64,000 nt of DNA from NCBI RefSeq assembly GCF_900112355.1, contig NZ_FOLM01000003.1, positions 6,274 through 70,273 of the forward strand. The letters run 5' to 3'. Positions 36,560 to 44,680 of this stretch are shown here, one piece after another (position 1 is the first letter of the stretch; every line of letters begins with the position of its first letter). The notes beneath the pieces were generated by a model. That model was not told the DNA's origin. It did not search any database and was given only the letters and a program-made list of their open reading frames with translations. The DNA is from Streptomyces aidingensis. Its GTDB lineage: Bacteria > Actinomycetota > Actinomycetes > Streptomycetales > Streptomycetaceae. Made by a program: the position numbers and the translations under genes.

Positions 36560-38004
36560 GCGAGTCCAACACCCCCGCAGGCGCCCCCGCAGGCGCCCCC
36601 GCCGGCGCGCCCGGCAGCGGCGGCATGCCGGCCATGACCCTGCACCCCCGTCCGGAGAGCGGCCCGCCCCGCCCCTGGGCCTTTCCCGCCCCGGAACGCG
36701 GGGCACTGCCCAACGGCCTCACCGTGCTGCGCTGCCACCGCCCCGGCCAGCGGGTGATCGCGGTCGAGCTCAGCCTGGCCAGCCCGCTGGCCGCCGAGCC
36801 GGACGGACTGGAGGGCGTGGCCACGATCATGGCCCGCGGCCTGAGCGAGGGCACCGACCGGCACACCGCCGAGGAGTTCGCCGCCGAACTGGAACGCTGC
36901 GGCGCCACCCTGGACGCCGCCGCCGACCACCCGGGGGTGCGGGTCTCCCTGGAGGTCCCGGCCTCCCGGCTCACCCCGGCGCTGGGCCTGCTGGCGGACG
37001 CCCTGCGCGCCCCCGCCTTCCCCGAGCCGGAGATCGAACGGCTGGTCGCCAACCGGCTGGACGAGATCCAGCACGAGCTGGCCAGCCCGCCCCGGCGGGC
37101 CGCCATGGCGCTCTACGCCCAGCTCTTCCCGGCCGCCTCCCGGATGTCCCGCCCCCGGCAGGGCACCGAGGAGAGCGTGGCCCGGATCGACGCCGCCGCC
37201 GTACGGGCCTTCTACCAGGCGCATGCCGGCCCGGGCACCGCCACCGCCGTGGTGGTCGGCGACCTCACCGGGACCGATCTGGACGGGGCGCTGGCCCGGA
37301 CCCTGGGCACCTGGACCGGCGCGGTCCGGCCGCCCGAGCCGATGGCCCCGGTCACCGGCGACGACACCGGCCGGGTGGTGATCGTGGACCGGCCCGGCTC
37401 GGTGCAGACCCAGATGCTGATCGCCCGCCTCGGTCCGGACCGCCACCACCCGGTGTGGCCCGCCCAGGTGCTGGGCGTCTACTGCCTGGGCGGCACCCTC
37501 ACCTCCCGGCTGGACCGGGTGCTGCGCGAGGAGAAGGGCTACACCTACGGCATCCGGGCCCAGGCACATGTGCTGCGCTCGGACGCCCGGGGCAGCGGCG
37601 CCGCGCTGCTGGCCATCTCCGGCTCGGTGGCCACCGATGTCACCGGTCCGGCCGTGGCCGACCTGTGGCGGGTGCTGCGCACCCTGGCCGAGGAGGGCCT
37701 GACCGACCAGGAGCGGGACGTGGCCGTGCAGAACCTGGTCGGGGTCGCCCCGCTGCGCTTCGAGACCGCCTCGGCGGTCGCCGACGCCCTGGCCGACCAG
37801 GTGGAGCAGGAACTGCCGGACGACTTCCAGGGTCGGCTCTACGCCCGGCTGGCCGGGACCGGCACGGCCGCGGCCTCCGAGGCGGCGGTGCGGGCCTTCC
37901 CGCCGGACCGGCTGGTGACCGTGCTGGTCGGGGACGCCGGGCAGATCCTGGGCCCGGTGAAGGAGGCCGGCATCGGCGAGGTGACGGTGCTTCCCGGCAC
38001 CTGA
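36556..38004 (+). CDS. M16-family protein lacking the zinc motif (partner subunit)
   Basis: A 482-residue M16-fold protein. Where HxxEH should be, it reads EGVATIMARGLSEGT, so the zinc site is gone, while the C-terminal Arg/Tyr pair region is kept (LDRVLREEKGYTYGI). In related systems such as the mitochondrial processing peptidase, one active and one inactive M16 chain form a heterodimer. The N-terminus has AGAPAGAPAGAP from a 12-bp repeat. GTG 36556 overlaps the preceding stop (GTGA) and follows GAGGAGGAG, a sign of translational coupling. A terminator pair follows. Confidence 0.9.
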   Translation: MSESNTPAGAPAGAPAGAPGSGGMPAMTLHPRPESGPPRPWAFPAPERGALPNGLTVLRCHRPGQRVIAVELSLASPLAAEPDGLEGVATIMARGLSEGTDRHTAEEFAAELERCGATLDAAADHPGVRVSLEVPASRLTPALGLLADALRAPAFPEPEIERLVANRLDEIQHELASPPRRAAMALYAQLFPAASRMSRPRQGTEESVARIDAAAVRAFYQAHAGPGTATAVVVGDLTGTDLDGALARTLGTWTGAVRPPEPMAPVTGDDTGRVVIVDRPGSVQTQMLIARLGPDRHHPVWPAQVLGVYCLGGTLTSRLDRVLREEKGYTYGIRAQAHVLRSDARGSGAALLAISGSVATDVTGPAVADLWRVLRTLAEEGLTDQERDVAVQNLVGVAPLRFETASAVADALADQVEQELPDDFQGRLYARLAGTGTAAASEAAVRAFPPDRLVTVLVGDAGQILGPVKEAGIGEVTVLPGT

Positions 38005-38011
38005 GGCACCG

Positions 38012-38052
38012 CCCGCCCGCGGCCCGGCGCCCGGCGCCGGGCCGCGGGCGGG
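38012..38052 (+). terminator. Terminator after M16 pair
   Basis: Perfect 18-bp arms (38012-38029, CCCGCCCGCGGCCCGGCG, and 38035-38052) with a five-base loop, seven bases after the stop. Confidence 0.85.
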
Positions 38053-38091
38053 CGGCTCGCGCCCCCGCGCCCGCAGGGCGCGCAGGGTTCC

Positions 38092-38138
38092 GCGCGGCCC
38101 GGGAACCGTCAAGCAACGGTCTCCCGGGCCGCGCTTTT
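38092..38138 (+). terminator. Second terminator, with T-run
   Basis: Arms 38092-38109 and 38116-38134 pair with one bulged base around a six-base loop, followed directly by TTTT (38135-38138). This is the most canonical intrinsic terminator in the window and backs up the hairpin 40 bases before it. Confidence 0.85.
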
Positions 38139-38278
38139 GCGTCCGGTCTTGATCGTTCGCGGCTGAAAGGTGTCGCTTCCGCAGGGCCGCTATCGGCATT
38201 CCGGCGCTTTTGCCATAGAGTTCCATTGACCCGGCGGTAAAGCGATGCGGCCGATGCCGGCGACAGTGGGAGTGGTTT

Positions 38279-38956
38279 ATGCGTATCTCCGCGCACACGG
38301 TATGCACGGCGATTCGTGATGACATCGTCAACGGGGTGCTGCCGCCCGGCTCGCGGCTCGCCGAGGAGCAGCTCGCCCAGCGGTACGGGGTGTCACGGGT
38401 ACCGGTGCGCGAGGCGCTGCGGACACTGGAGTCCGAGGGGTTCGTGGTCTCCCGGCGGCATGCCGGGGCGTGCGTGGCCCAGCCCGGCGAGCAGGAGACC
38501 GCCGACCTGCTGGACATCCGGGCCCTGCTGGAGCCGCTGGGCGCGGCGCGCGCCGCGCAGCGCCGCACCGAGGCCCATCTGAAGGTGCTGCGCGGCCTGG
38601 TCCGCCTGGGGCGGCAGCGCGCGGGCCAGGGACAGGAGGCCGATCTGCGCTCGCTCGGGGACTGGTTCCACGAGACCATCGCGCAGGCCACCTGCTCGCC
38701 CGCGCTGACCACGCTGCTGGTGCAGATCCGCCGGAAGATGACCTGGCTGTACGCGGGGGAACCGGTGTCCCGGGCGGCGGCCGTGTGGCAGGAGCGCGGT
38801 GCCCTGGTGGACGCGATCGCCCGGGGGGACGCGGAGCGGGCGCGGTCCCTGGCGGCTGCCCAGATCGAGCGCACCGCCCCGGTGCGGCGGCAGCACCGGC
38901 CGATCACCGTGAGGACTCCGAAACCTGCCGTAAACATGGCACGCGGCCAGATTTAA
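38279..38956 (+). CDS. GntR-family (FCD) transcriptional regulator
   Basis: A 225-residue regulator. The winged helix (VCTAIRDDIVNGVLPPGSRLAEEQLAQRYGVSRVPVREALRTLESEGFV) starts at residue 8. An FCD-type helical domain follows (RALLEPLGAARAAQRR, WFHETIAQATCSPALTTLL, RGALVDAIARGDAERARSLA). The ligand is unknown. ATG 38279 lies ten bases after GGGAG. The gene is isolated between strong terminators and the convergent ptsH; the palindromes downstream may be operator sites, but this is not shown. Confidence 0.88.
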   Translation: MRISAHTVCTAIRDDIVNGVLPPGSRLAEEQLAQRYGVSRVPVREALRTLESEGFVVSRRHAGACVAQPGEQETADLLDIRALLEPLGAARAAQRRTEAHLKVLRGLVRLGRQRAGQGQEADLRSLGDWFHETIAQATCSPALTTLLVQIRRKMTWLYAGEPVSRAAAVWQERGALVDAIARGDAERARSLAAAQIERTAPVRRQHRPITVRTPKPAVNMARGQI

Positions 38957-39247
38957 CGGCGGTCGTATACACCTGCTGGACAAGCAGCGTGAATTCGGTG
39001 CGGCGCTCCGCCCGGAATTCGGCGCTGTGAATTCTGCTGCCATGAAATTCATGGTGCGCGGAATCGGCGTGCGGGAAATGTGCAGAAAGGCTGCGGGCGA
39101 GGCGCCGGTAATCCACCGGGGCACCTCGCCCGCCGCTCTTTCCGCATGACCGCCGTGTCCGTCGCACCACGCCTCGCACCACGCCTTGCATCACGTCTCG
39201 CACCACGCGGCGCCGGCCGGGCCCGCCCGGCGGCCGGGCCGCCGGGG
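38957..39247. other. Gap between gntR-type gene and ptsH with palindromes
   Basis: A 291-base gap between convergent genes, unusually rich in A+T for this window around 38985-39060. GAATTC appears at 38991, 39015 and 39029. CCATGAAATTCATGG (39040-39054) is a perfect palindrome, and CTGCT/AGCAG (38973-38987) is a small stem. The right part holds a 12-bp tandem repeat. No gene is supported. Confidence 0.45.
39162..39209. repeat. Four 12-bp tandem repeats
   Basis: TCGCACCACGCC is repeated four times (39162-39209); copies 1 and 2 are exact and copy 3 has three changes. It lies in the non-coding gap just downstream of ptsH. Confidence 0.85.
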
Positions 39248-39529
39248 TCAGACGGTCTCGGGGAGTTCCTCCAGGCCCTCGGCGACCAGCCGGGCCAGCC
39301 GGTCCAGCACGGCCTCGGCGCTCTCGTCCGGCGACGCCAGCACGATCTCCTCGCCGCTCTCCGCGCCCAGGCTGAGTACGGCCAGCATGGACGCCGCGTT
39401 CACCGGCCGGCCGTCGCCCCTGGCGACGGTCACCGGTACCCCCGCCGCGGTGGCGGCCCGGACGAAGATGGAGGCGGGCCGGGCATGCAGCCCTTCCGGC
39501 CAGCCGACCGTGACACGGCGCTCAACCAT
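39248..39529 (-). CDS. ptsH: HPr phosphocarrier protein
   Basis: A 93-residue general phosphocarrier of the sugar phosphotransferase system. It takes phosphate from enzyme I on His15 (GLHARPAS) and passes it to IIA components. NAASMLAVLSLGA is the regulatory-serine region. ATG 39529 has AAGGGC at the right distance. A candidate DasR site lies 72-87 bases upstream, matching the known control of ptsH in S. coelicolor by N-acetylglucosamine metabolism. No enzyme I or II genes are in the window. Confidence 0.94.
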   Translation of the reverse strand: MVERRVTVGWPEGLHARPASIFVRAATAAGVPVTVARGDGRPVNAASMLAVLSLGAESGEEIVLASPDESAEAVLDRLARLVAEGLEELPETV

Positions 39530-39600
39530 GGTTGTTGCCCTTCGGCTCGGAGCGTGGGTGCGGCCCGGCCCGGACCCCTCGGCCCCGGCCGGACCTATCG

Positions 39601-39616
39601 ACTTGTCCAGACCATA
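39601..39616. promoter_or_regulatory. Candidate DasR-responsive element (dre)
   Basis: On the minus strand the site reads TATGGTCTGGACAAGT, matching the dre consensus ACTGGTCTAGACCAGT at 12 of 16 positions. It lies upstream of ptsH, which is a proven DasR target in S. coelicolor. Confidence 0.65.
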
Positions 39617-39738
39617 GCCCCCGGGAGCCCGGCGGCCGCATGCCCCCACCCTGCCGGTCGGGCCCGCCGCCCGCCAAGACCGCCCGCCGGGCGCCGGCCG
39701 CCGGAGGCGGCAGCCCCTGCGGTGCCGGCGGGCGGCCG

Positions 39739-39744
39739 TACCCT
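39739..39744 (+). promoter_or_regulatory. -10 element of acetyltransferase fusion gene
   Basis: TACCCT ends six bases before ATG 39751, implying a leaderless transcript. Confidence 0.55.
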
Positions 39745-39750
39745 GAAGCC

Positions 39751-42627
39751 ATGTCCGCGCCCGAGGAGCCCACGGGGAAGCCGCCGGAGCCGCAGCCGTC
39801 CTACCCGGACCACTGGGAGGCCGATGTGGTGCTGCGCGACGGCGGCACGGCCCACATCCGGCCCATCACCCCCGAGGACGCCGACCGGCTGGTCGCCTTC
39901 TTCGCCCGGGTCTCCGACGAGGCCAAGTACTACCGGTTCTTCGCCCCCTACCCCCGGCTCTCCGCACGGGATGTGCACCGCTTCACCCACCACGACCAGG
40001 TGGACCGGGTCGGCCTGGCGGCCGTGCTGGGGGACGAGTTCCTGGCCACCGTCCGCTACGACCGGATCGACGAGAAGGGCATGCCCGCCTCCGCCCCCGC
40101 CGACCGCGCCGAGGTCGCCTTCCTGGTCCGCGACGACCACCAGGGACGAGGGCTGGGCTCGGTGCTGCTGGAGCACATCGCGGCCTGCGCCCGGGAGCGC
40201 GGCATCCGCCGGTTCGCCGCCGACGTCCTGCCCGACAACCGCAAGATGATCAAGGTCTTCACGGACGTCGGCTACTCGCAGCACCGCCGCTTCGCGGACG
40301 GCTCGGTGCACCTCAGCCTCGATCTGGCGCCCACCGACGCCTCGGTCGCCGTGATGCGCGCCCGCGAGCAGCGCGCCGAGGCCCGGTCGGTCCAGCGGCT
40401 GCTCACCCCGCGCTCGGTGGCGGTGATCGGGGCCGGCCGCCGCCCCGGCGGGGCCGGCCGCACGGTCCTCGCCGGGCTGCTGCGCGGCGGCTTCACCGGG
40501 CCGGTCTGGGCGGTCAACAGCGCGCTGCCCGAGGGACAGAGCGAGCTCGGCGGCGTCCCGGCCCGCCGCAGTGTGCGCGAGCTCCCGGAGCGGGTCGACC
40601 TCGCGGTGGTGGCGGTGCCCGCCGCCCGGGTCGCCGGGGTGGCCGCCGAATGCGGCGAGCGGGGCGTCCAGGGCCTGGTGGTGCTGGCCTCCGGGCACAC
40701 CCGCGAGGAGCAGCGCGAACTGGTGCTGGCCGCCCGCTCCTACGGGATGCGCATCATCGGCCCCAACGCCTTCGGGATCATCAACACCGATCCCGCGGTG
40801 CGGCTCAACGCCAGCCCCGCCCCGCGGCTGGCCCGGCGCGGCCGGATCGGGCTGTTCACCCAGTCCGCGGCGATCGGCCTCGGCGTGCTGGACGAGCTGG
40901 AGCGCTCCGGCGCCGGACTGTCCACCTTCGTCTCCGCGGGCAACCGGGCCGATGTCTCCGGCAACGATCTGCTCCAGTACTGGCACGACGACCCGGACAC
41001 CGCGGTCGCCCTGATGTATCTGGAGTCGCTGGGCAATCCGCGCAAGTTCACCCGGCTGGCCCGGCGTTCGGCGGCGGCCGGGCGGCCGGTGGTGGTGGTC
41101 CGCGGCGGCCGGCACAGCGGCGGCGCGCTGCCGCCCGGCCACGCCGTCCCGGCCGGCCGCACCCCGGCCGCCACGGTCTCCGCGCTGCTCCGGCAGGCCG
41201 GGGTGATCGAGGCGGGCACCGCCACCGAACTCACCGACACCGGACTGCTGCTGGCCAACCAGCCGCTGCCGCGCGGACGCCGGGTCGCCATCGTGGGCAA
41301 CGCCGAGTCGCTCGGCACGGTCGCGCACGACGCCTGCCGCGCCCAGCGGCTGCGACCGCTGCCCATGCAGAAGCTGGCCGAGGACGCCGGACCGGAGGCG
41401 TACCGCCGGGCGCTGGCCGCCGCCCTGGCCGACCCCGGCACGGACGCGGTGCTGATCACCGCCATCCCCATGGTCGGCGACCAGGACGGTGCGGCCGGCG
41501 AAGGCAGGGGCGACGGCGGCGAAGGCAGCGGCGGGAGCGCCGGCCCGGCCTGGTCGGACCCCTCCTTCGGCCGCCGCCTCACCGAGGAACTGCACCGGGC
41601 GGCCGGCGAGGCCGGGCAGCGGGCGGGCCTGGCCAAGCCGGTGCTGGTCGCCCATCTCGCCATCGCCGGGCTGGCCGCCGCGCTCGCCGCCCGCTCCATC
41701 CCCGCCTACCCGTCCGCCGAGCGGGCGGTGCGCGCGCTGGCCCACGCGGTGCGCTACGCCGCCTGGCACCGCACCGCCAACGACCCCGGCCGGGTGCCGG
41801 AGTACGAGGACATCGACCCGGCCGCCGCCGCGGTCGTCCTGGACCGCGCGCTGGCCGCCCGGCCGGGCCCGGGCCGGTTCCCCACCGCCCCGCGCCCCCC
41901 GGCCGGCCCCGGGCCGGAGGGCACCGCCGGCCCGGCCGGCGGTGTGCCGCTGGCCGAGGAGGCGGCCGGGCAGCTGCTGGCCGCCTACGGAATCAGGGTG
42001 CTGCCCGCCCTCCCGGCGCCGGACGCCGCCGCCGCGGTGGCCGCCGCCGCCCGCCTCGGCTACCCGGTGGCCCTGAAGACCACCGCGCCCCGTCTGCGGC
42101 ACCGCCCGGATCTCGGCGGCATCCGGCTCGGCCTGGCCACCAGGTCCGAGCTCCGCCGCGCCTACGAGGAGCTCACCGCCCAGCTCGGGCCGGCCGGCGA
42201 GCTGTGTCCGGTGGTGCAGCCGATGGCCCCGCGCGGGGTGGACACCGTCGTCCGGGCGACGGTCGATCCGGCGATCGGCGCCGTGCTGTCCTTCGGGCTG
42301 GCCGGCCCCGCCTCCGAGCTCCTCGGCGACCTCGCCCACCAGCTTCTCCCGGTCACCGACCGGGCCGCGCACGAGCTGGTCCGGGCGATCCGCGCGGCGC
42401 CGATGCTGTTCGGCTGGCGCGGCGCCCAGCCGGTGGACACCGCCGCCCTGGAAGAGGTGCTGCTGCGGCTCGGCCGGCTGGTGGACGAGCACCCCGGGAT
42501 CGCCGCCGTGGAGCTGGAGCCCGTGGTGGTCGCCCCGCGGGGGGCGCATGTGCTCGGTGCCGCCGTCCGGGCCGCCCCGCCGCCGCCCCGCGCCGACCTC
42601 GGTCCTCGCCGGCTGCCCGTCTACTGA
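39751..42627 (+). CDS. GNAT domain fused to NDP-forming acyl-CoA synthetase-like domain
   Basis: A 958-residue protein. Residues 25-210 form a GNAT acetyltransferase (VVLRDGGTAHIRPITPEDADRL, VAFLVRDDHQGRGLGSVLLEHI). Residues 215-700 resemble the CoA-binding and ligase parts of ADP-forming acetyl-CoA synthetase (LTPRSVAVIGAGRRPGG, FTQSAAIGLGVLDELE). The final 240 residues are an ATP-grasp domain (LAEEAAGQLLAAYGIRVLPALP, GYPVALKTTAP, VDTVVRATVDP). This order, GNAT first, is a known Pat-type architecture for protein lysine acetylation, often of acyl-CoA synthetases. The catalytic histidine expected in an active synthetase was not found, so the ligase part is probably regulatory. Confidence 0.87.
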   Translation: MSAPEEPTGKPPEPQPSYPDHWEADVVLRDGGTAHIRPITPEDADRLVAFFARVSDEAKYYRFFAPYPRLSARDVHRFTHHDQVDRVGLAAVLGDEFLATVRYDRIDEKGMPASAPADRAEVAFLVRDDHQGRGLGSVLLEHIAACARERGIRRFAADVLPDNRKMIKVFTDVGYSQHRRFADGSVHLSLDLAPTDASVAVMRAREQRAEARSVQRLLTPRSVAVIGAGRRPGGAGRTVLAGLLRGGFTGPVWAVNSALPEGQSELGGVPARRSVRELPERVDLAVVAVPAARVAGVAAECGERGVQGLVVLASGHTREEQRELVLAARSYGMRIIGPNAFGIINTDPAVRLNASPAPRLARRGRIGLFTQSAAIGLGVLDELERSGAGLSTFVSAGNRADVSGNDLLQYWHDDPDTAVALMYLESLGNPRKFTRLARRSAAAGRPVVVVRGGRHSGGALPPGHAVPAGRTPAATVSALLRQAGVIEAGTATELTDTGLLLANQPLPRGRRVAIVGNAESLGTVAHDACRAQRLRPLPMQKLAEDAGPEAYRRALAAALADPGTDAVLITAIPMVGDQDGAAGEGRGDGGEGSGGSAGPAWSDPSFGRRLTEELHRAAGEAGQRAGLAKPVLVAHLAIAGLAAALAARSIPAYPSAERAVRALAHAVRYAAWHRTANDPGRVPEYEDIDPAAAAVVLDRALAARPGPGRFPTAPRPPAGPGPEGTAGPAGGVPLAEEAAGQLLAAYGIRVLPALPAPDAAAAVAAAARLGYPVALKTTAPRLRHRPDLGGIRLGLATRSELRRAYEELTAQLGPAGELCPVVQPMAPRGVDTVVRATVDPAIGAVLSFGLAGPASELLGDLAHQLLPVTDRAAHELVRAIRAAPMLFGWRGAQPVDTAALEEVLLRLGRLVDEHPGIAAVELEPVVVAPRGAHVLGAAVRAAPPPPRADLGPRRLPVY

Positions 42628-42748
42628 AACCGGGCCCCGCGCCCGGGCCCGGACCCCCGGCCGCCCGCCCGTGCGCAGGGGCGCGGAGGCCGGTTCGAAG
42701 AGGTGTGCGGGCCCTGAGGAGGCCGACCTGAGGGGGCACCCCAGCCCT

Positions 42749-42754
42749 TAGGAT
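42749..42754 (+). promoter_or_regulatory. -10 element of DUF5998 gene
   Basis: TAGGAT ends seven bases before ATG 42762, implying a leaderless transcript. Confidence 0.55.
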
Positions 42755-42761
42755 GGAGCCC

Positions 42762-43349
42762 ATGGCGAAGACCGGTACCACGACCCAGGGCCTGCGCGCG
42801 GCCATCGAGCGCAGCGGCTACTACCCGGCACTCGTCGCCGAGGCGGTGGAGACGGCCGTGGGCCGCGAGGCGGTGGTGTCCTACCTGGTGCAGCAGGAGA
42901 CGACCTTCGACAACAACGAGGTCCGCCGCCATGTGACGGTCCTGGTGCTGACCCCCACCCGGTTCATCGCCAGCCACACCGACGAACAGCCCGCGGACAG
43001 CTCCTCGCCCGCTCCCTACGCGGCGAGCTCCACCGAGTCCGTCAAGCTCTCCCGGATCTCGTCGGTGATGCTCCGCCGGGTGGTCGCCGATCCCGAGGCG
43101 TACACCCCCGGTACCCCGCCGCACGAGGTGGTGCTCACCATCGGCTGGGGCACCCTCTCCCGCATCGACCTGGAACCCGCGAGCTGCGGCGACCCCAACT
43201 GCGACGCCGACCACGGCTACACCGGCTCCACCACCGCCGAGGACATCTCCCTGCGCATCAGTGAGGCCGGCGACGGCCCCGAGACCGTCCGCCAGACTCT
43301 GGCCTTCGCCCAGGCCCTCTCCGAGGCGACAGCGGTGACCGACCGGTGA
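42762..43349 (+). CDS. DUF5998 family protein
   Basis: A 195-residue actinobacterial protein of unknown function. The first part has LRAAIERSGYYPALVAEAVETAVGREAVVSYLVQQETTFD, and the middle has VTVLVLTPTRFIASHTDEQ, a PH-like beta pattern. A CGDPNCDADHGYTG segment near residue 150 could bind a metal. The start at 42762 (MAKTGTT) lies seven bases after a -10 box, so translation is probably leaderless; the in-frame ATG at 42753 overlaps the -10. It shares GTGA with the next gene and should be cotranscribed with it. Confidence 0.83.
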   Translation: MAKTGTTTQGLRAAIERSGYYPALVAEAVETAVGREAVVSYLVQQETTFDNNEVRRHVTVLVLTPTRFIASHTDEQPADSSSPAPYAASSTESVKLSRISSVMLRRVVADPEAYTPGTPPHEVVLTIGWGTLSRIDLEPASCGDPNCDADHGYTGSTTAEDISLRISEAGDGPETVRQTLAFAQALSEATAVTDR

Positions 43350-44542
43350 GCCGCCACCCGGCCGCCGCGGAGCCGGGGGCGATGGAGCCCCTGCCGCTCG
43401 ATCCGCGCGGCGCGCCCGTGCCCCGCTACGGCAGTGGCTCGCTGGCCGATCTGCTGCCCGCCGTCGCCGCCGGAATGGGCGTGCCCGTGGGCCACGGCGG
43501 TCCGGGCCCGCTGCTTCCCGAGCCCGCCGACCGGGTCTGTGTCCTCCTCGTCGACGGGCTCGGCTGGGAGCAGCTCCGCGCCCATGCCGAGCTGGCCCCC
43601 TTCCTCAGCTCGCTGCTGCCCGGTTCCGCCCCGCTCACCGCGGGATTCCCGGCCACCACCGCGGCCTCGCTGGCCTCGGTCGGCTGCGGACTGCCGCCCG
43701 GGGTGCACGGGCTGGCGGGGTACAAGGTGCGCGATCCGGCCACCGGCGGACTGATGAACCAGCTCCGGTGGGACCCGTACACCGATCCGCACCTCTGGCA
43801 GCCCTACCCGACCGTCTTCCAGCAGGCGCACTCCGCCGGTGTGGCGGTCAGCCAGGTCTCCGCGCCGGGTTTCGAGCACACGCCCCTGACCCGGATCGCG
43901 CTCAGCGGCGGCAGCTTCCTGGGCCGTACCGACGCCGGTGAACGGATGGACCTCGCCGCGCAGCGGCTGGCGGCCGGCGACCGCGCCCTGGTCTACACCT
44001 ACTACGCCGAGCTGGACGGCGCGGGCCACCGCTACGGCATCGCGTCGCCCGAGTGGCGCGGCCGGCTCCGCACCGTCGACGGGCTGGCCCAGCGCCTGGC
44101 CGAACAGCTCCCGCGCCGCTCCCTGCTCTGCATCACGGCCGACCACGGCATGGTGGACGTACCGCAGAGCCCGGAGGCGCGCTGGGACTTCGACACCGAC
44201 TGGGAGCTGCGCGCCGGTGTCGCCCTGCTGGGCGGCGAGGGCCGGGCCCGCCATGTCTACGCGGTGCCGGGAGCCGCCGCCGATGTGCATGCGGTGTGGA
44301 GCGAGGTGCTGGCCGGCTCGGCCTGGGTGGCCACCCGGGAGGAGGCGGTCGAGCTGGGCTGGTTCGGTCCCGTGGTGGAGCCCCGGGTGCTGCCGCGGAT
44401 CGGCGATGTGGTGGTCGCCATGACCGGCGACGCGGCCATCGTGGCGAGCACCACCGAGCCCAACGAGTCCGCCCTGATCGGCATGCACGGCTCCATGACC
44501 ACCGCGGAGCAGCTCGTTCCGCTGCTCCGGGTGCACGGCTGA
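43346..44542 (+). CDS. Alkaline phosphatase superfamily phosphodiesterase
   Basis: A 398-residue nucleotide pyrophosphatase/phosphodiesterase-like enzyme of the alkaline phosphatase superfamily. Metal ligands and nucleophile are visible: VCVLLVDGLGW (Asp), GFPATTAASLASVG (Thr nucleophile), YAELDGAGHRYG (Asp, His), ITADHGMVD (Asp, His) and IGMHGSM (His). No signal peptide is present, so it should be cytosolic. Substrate is unknown. GTG 43346 overlaps the preceding stop codon, indicating coupling with the DUF5998 gene. Confidence 0.88.
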   Translation: MSRHPAAAEPGAMEPLPLDPRGAPVPRYGSGSLADLLPAVAAGMGVPVGHGGPGPLLPEPADRVCVLLVDGLGWEQLRAHAELAPFLSSLLPGSAPLTAGFPATTAASLASVGCGLPPGVHGLAGYKVRDPATGGLMNQLRWDPYTDPHLWQPYPTVFQQAHSAGVAVSQVSAPGFEHTPLTRIALSGGSFLGRTDAGERMDLAAQRLAAGDRALVYTYYAELDGAGHRYGIASPEWRGRLRTVDGLAQRLAEQLPRRSLLCITADHGMVDVPQSPEARWDFDTDWELRAGVALLGGEGRARHVYAVPGAAADVHAVWSEVLAGSAWVATREEAVELGWFGPVVEPRVLPRIGDVVVAMTGDAAIVASTTEPNESALIGMHGSMTTAEQLVPLLRVHG

Positions 44543-44635
44543 GCCCGGTCGGGGCGCCGGACCCGGGAACCGTCCGGGGAACCGCGCCCCGGAAGCCGGC
44601 GCCCGCCCCGGCCCGGGCCCCCGCAGGACGACCCC

Positions 44636-44664
44636 CGAGACCCCGAGACCCGAGACCCGAGACC
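44636..44664 (+). repeat. 7/8-bp tandem repeat before thymidine kinase
   Basis: CGAGACC(C) is repeated four times (44636-44664), ending 16 bases before the GTG start. It lies in the 5' untranslated region. Confidence 0.75.
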
Positions 44665-44680
44665 TTGAGAAAGCTGTCGC

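Noticed and set aside
36307..38937. An 876-codon minus-strand frame across the M16 pair
   Set aside because: It lies antisense to two coupled genes with clear family features, and its composition is typical of shadow frames.
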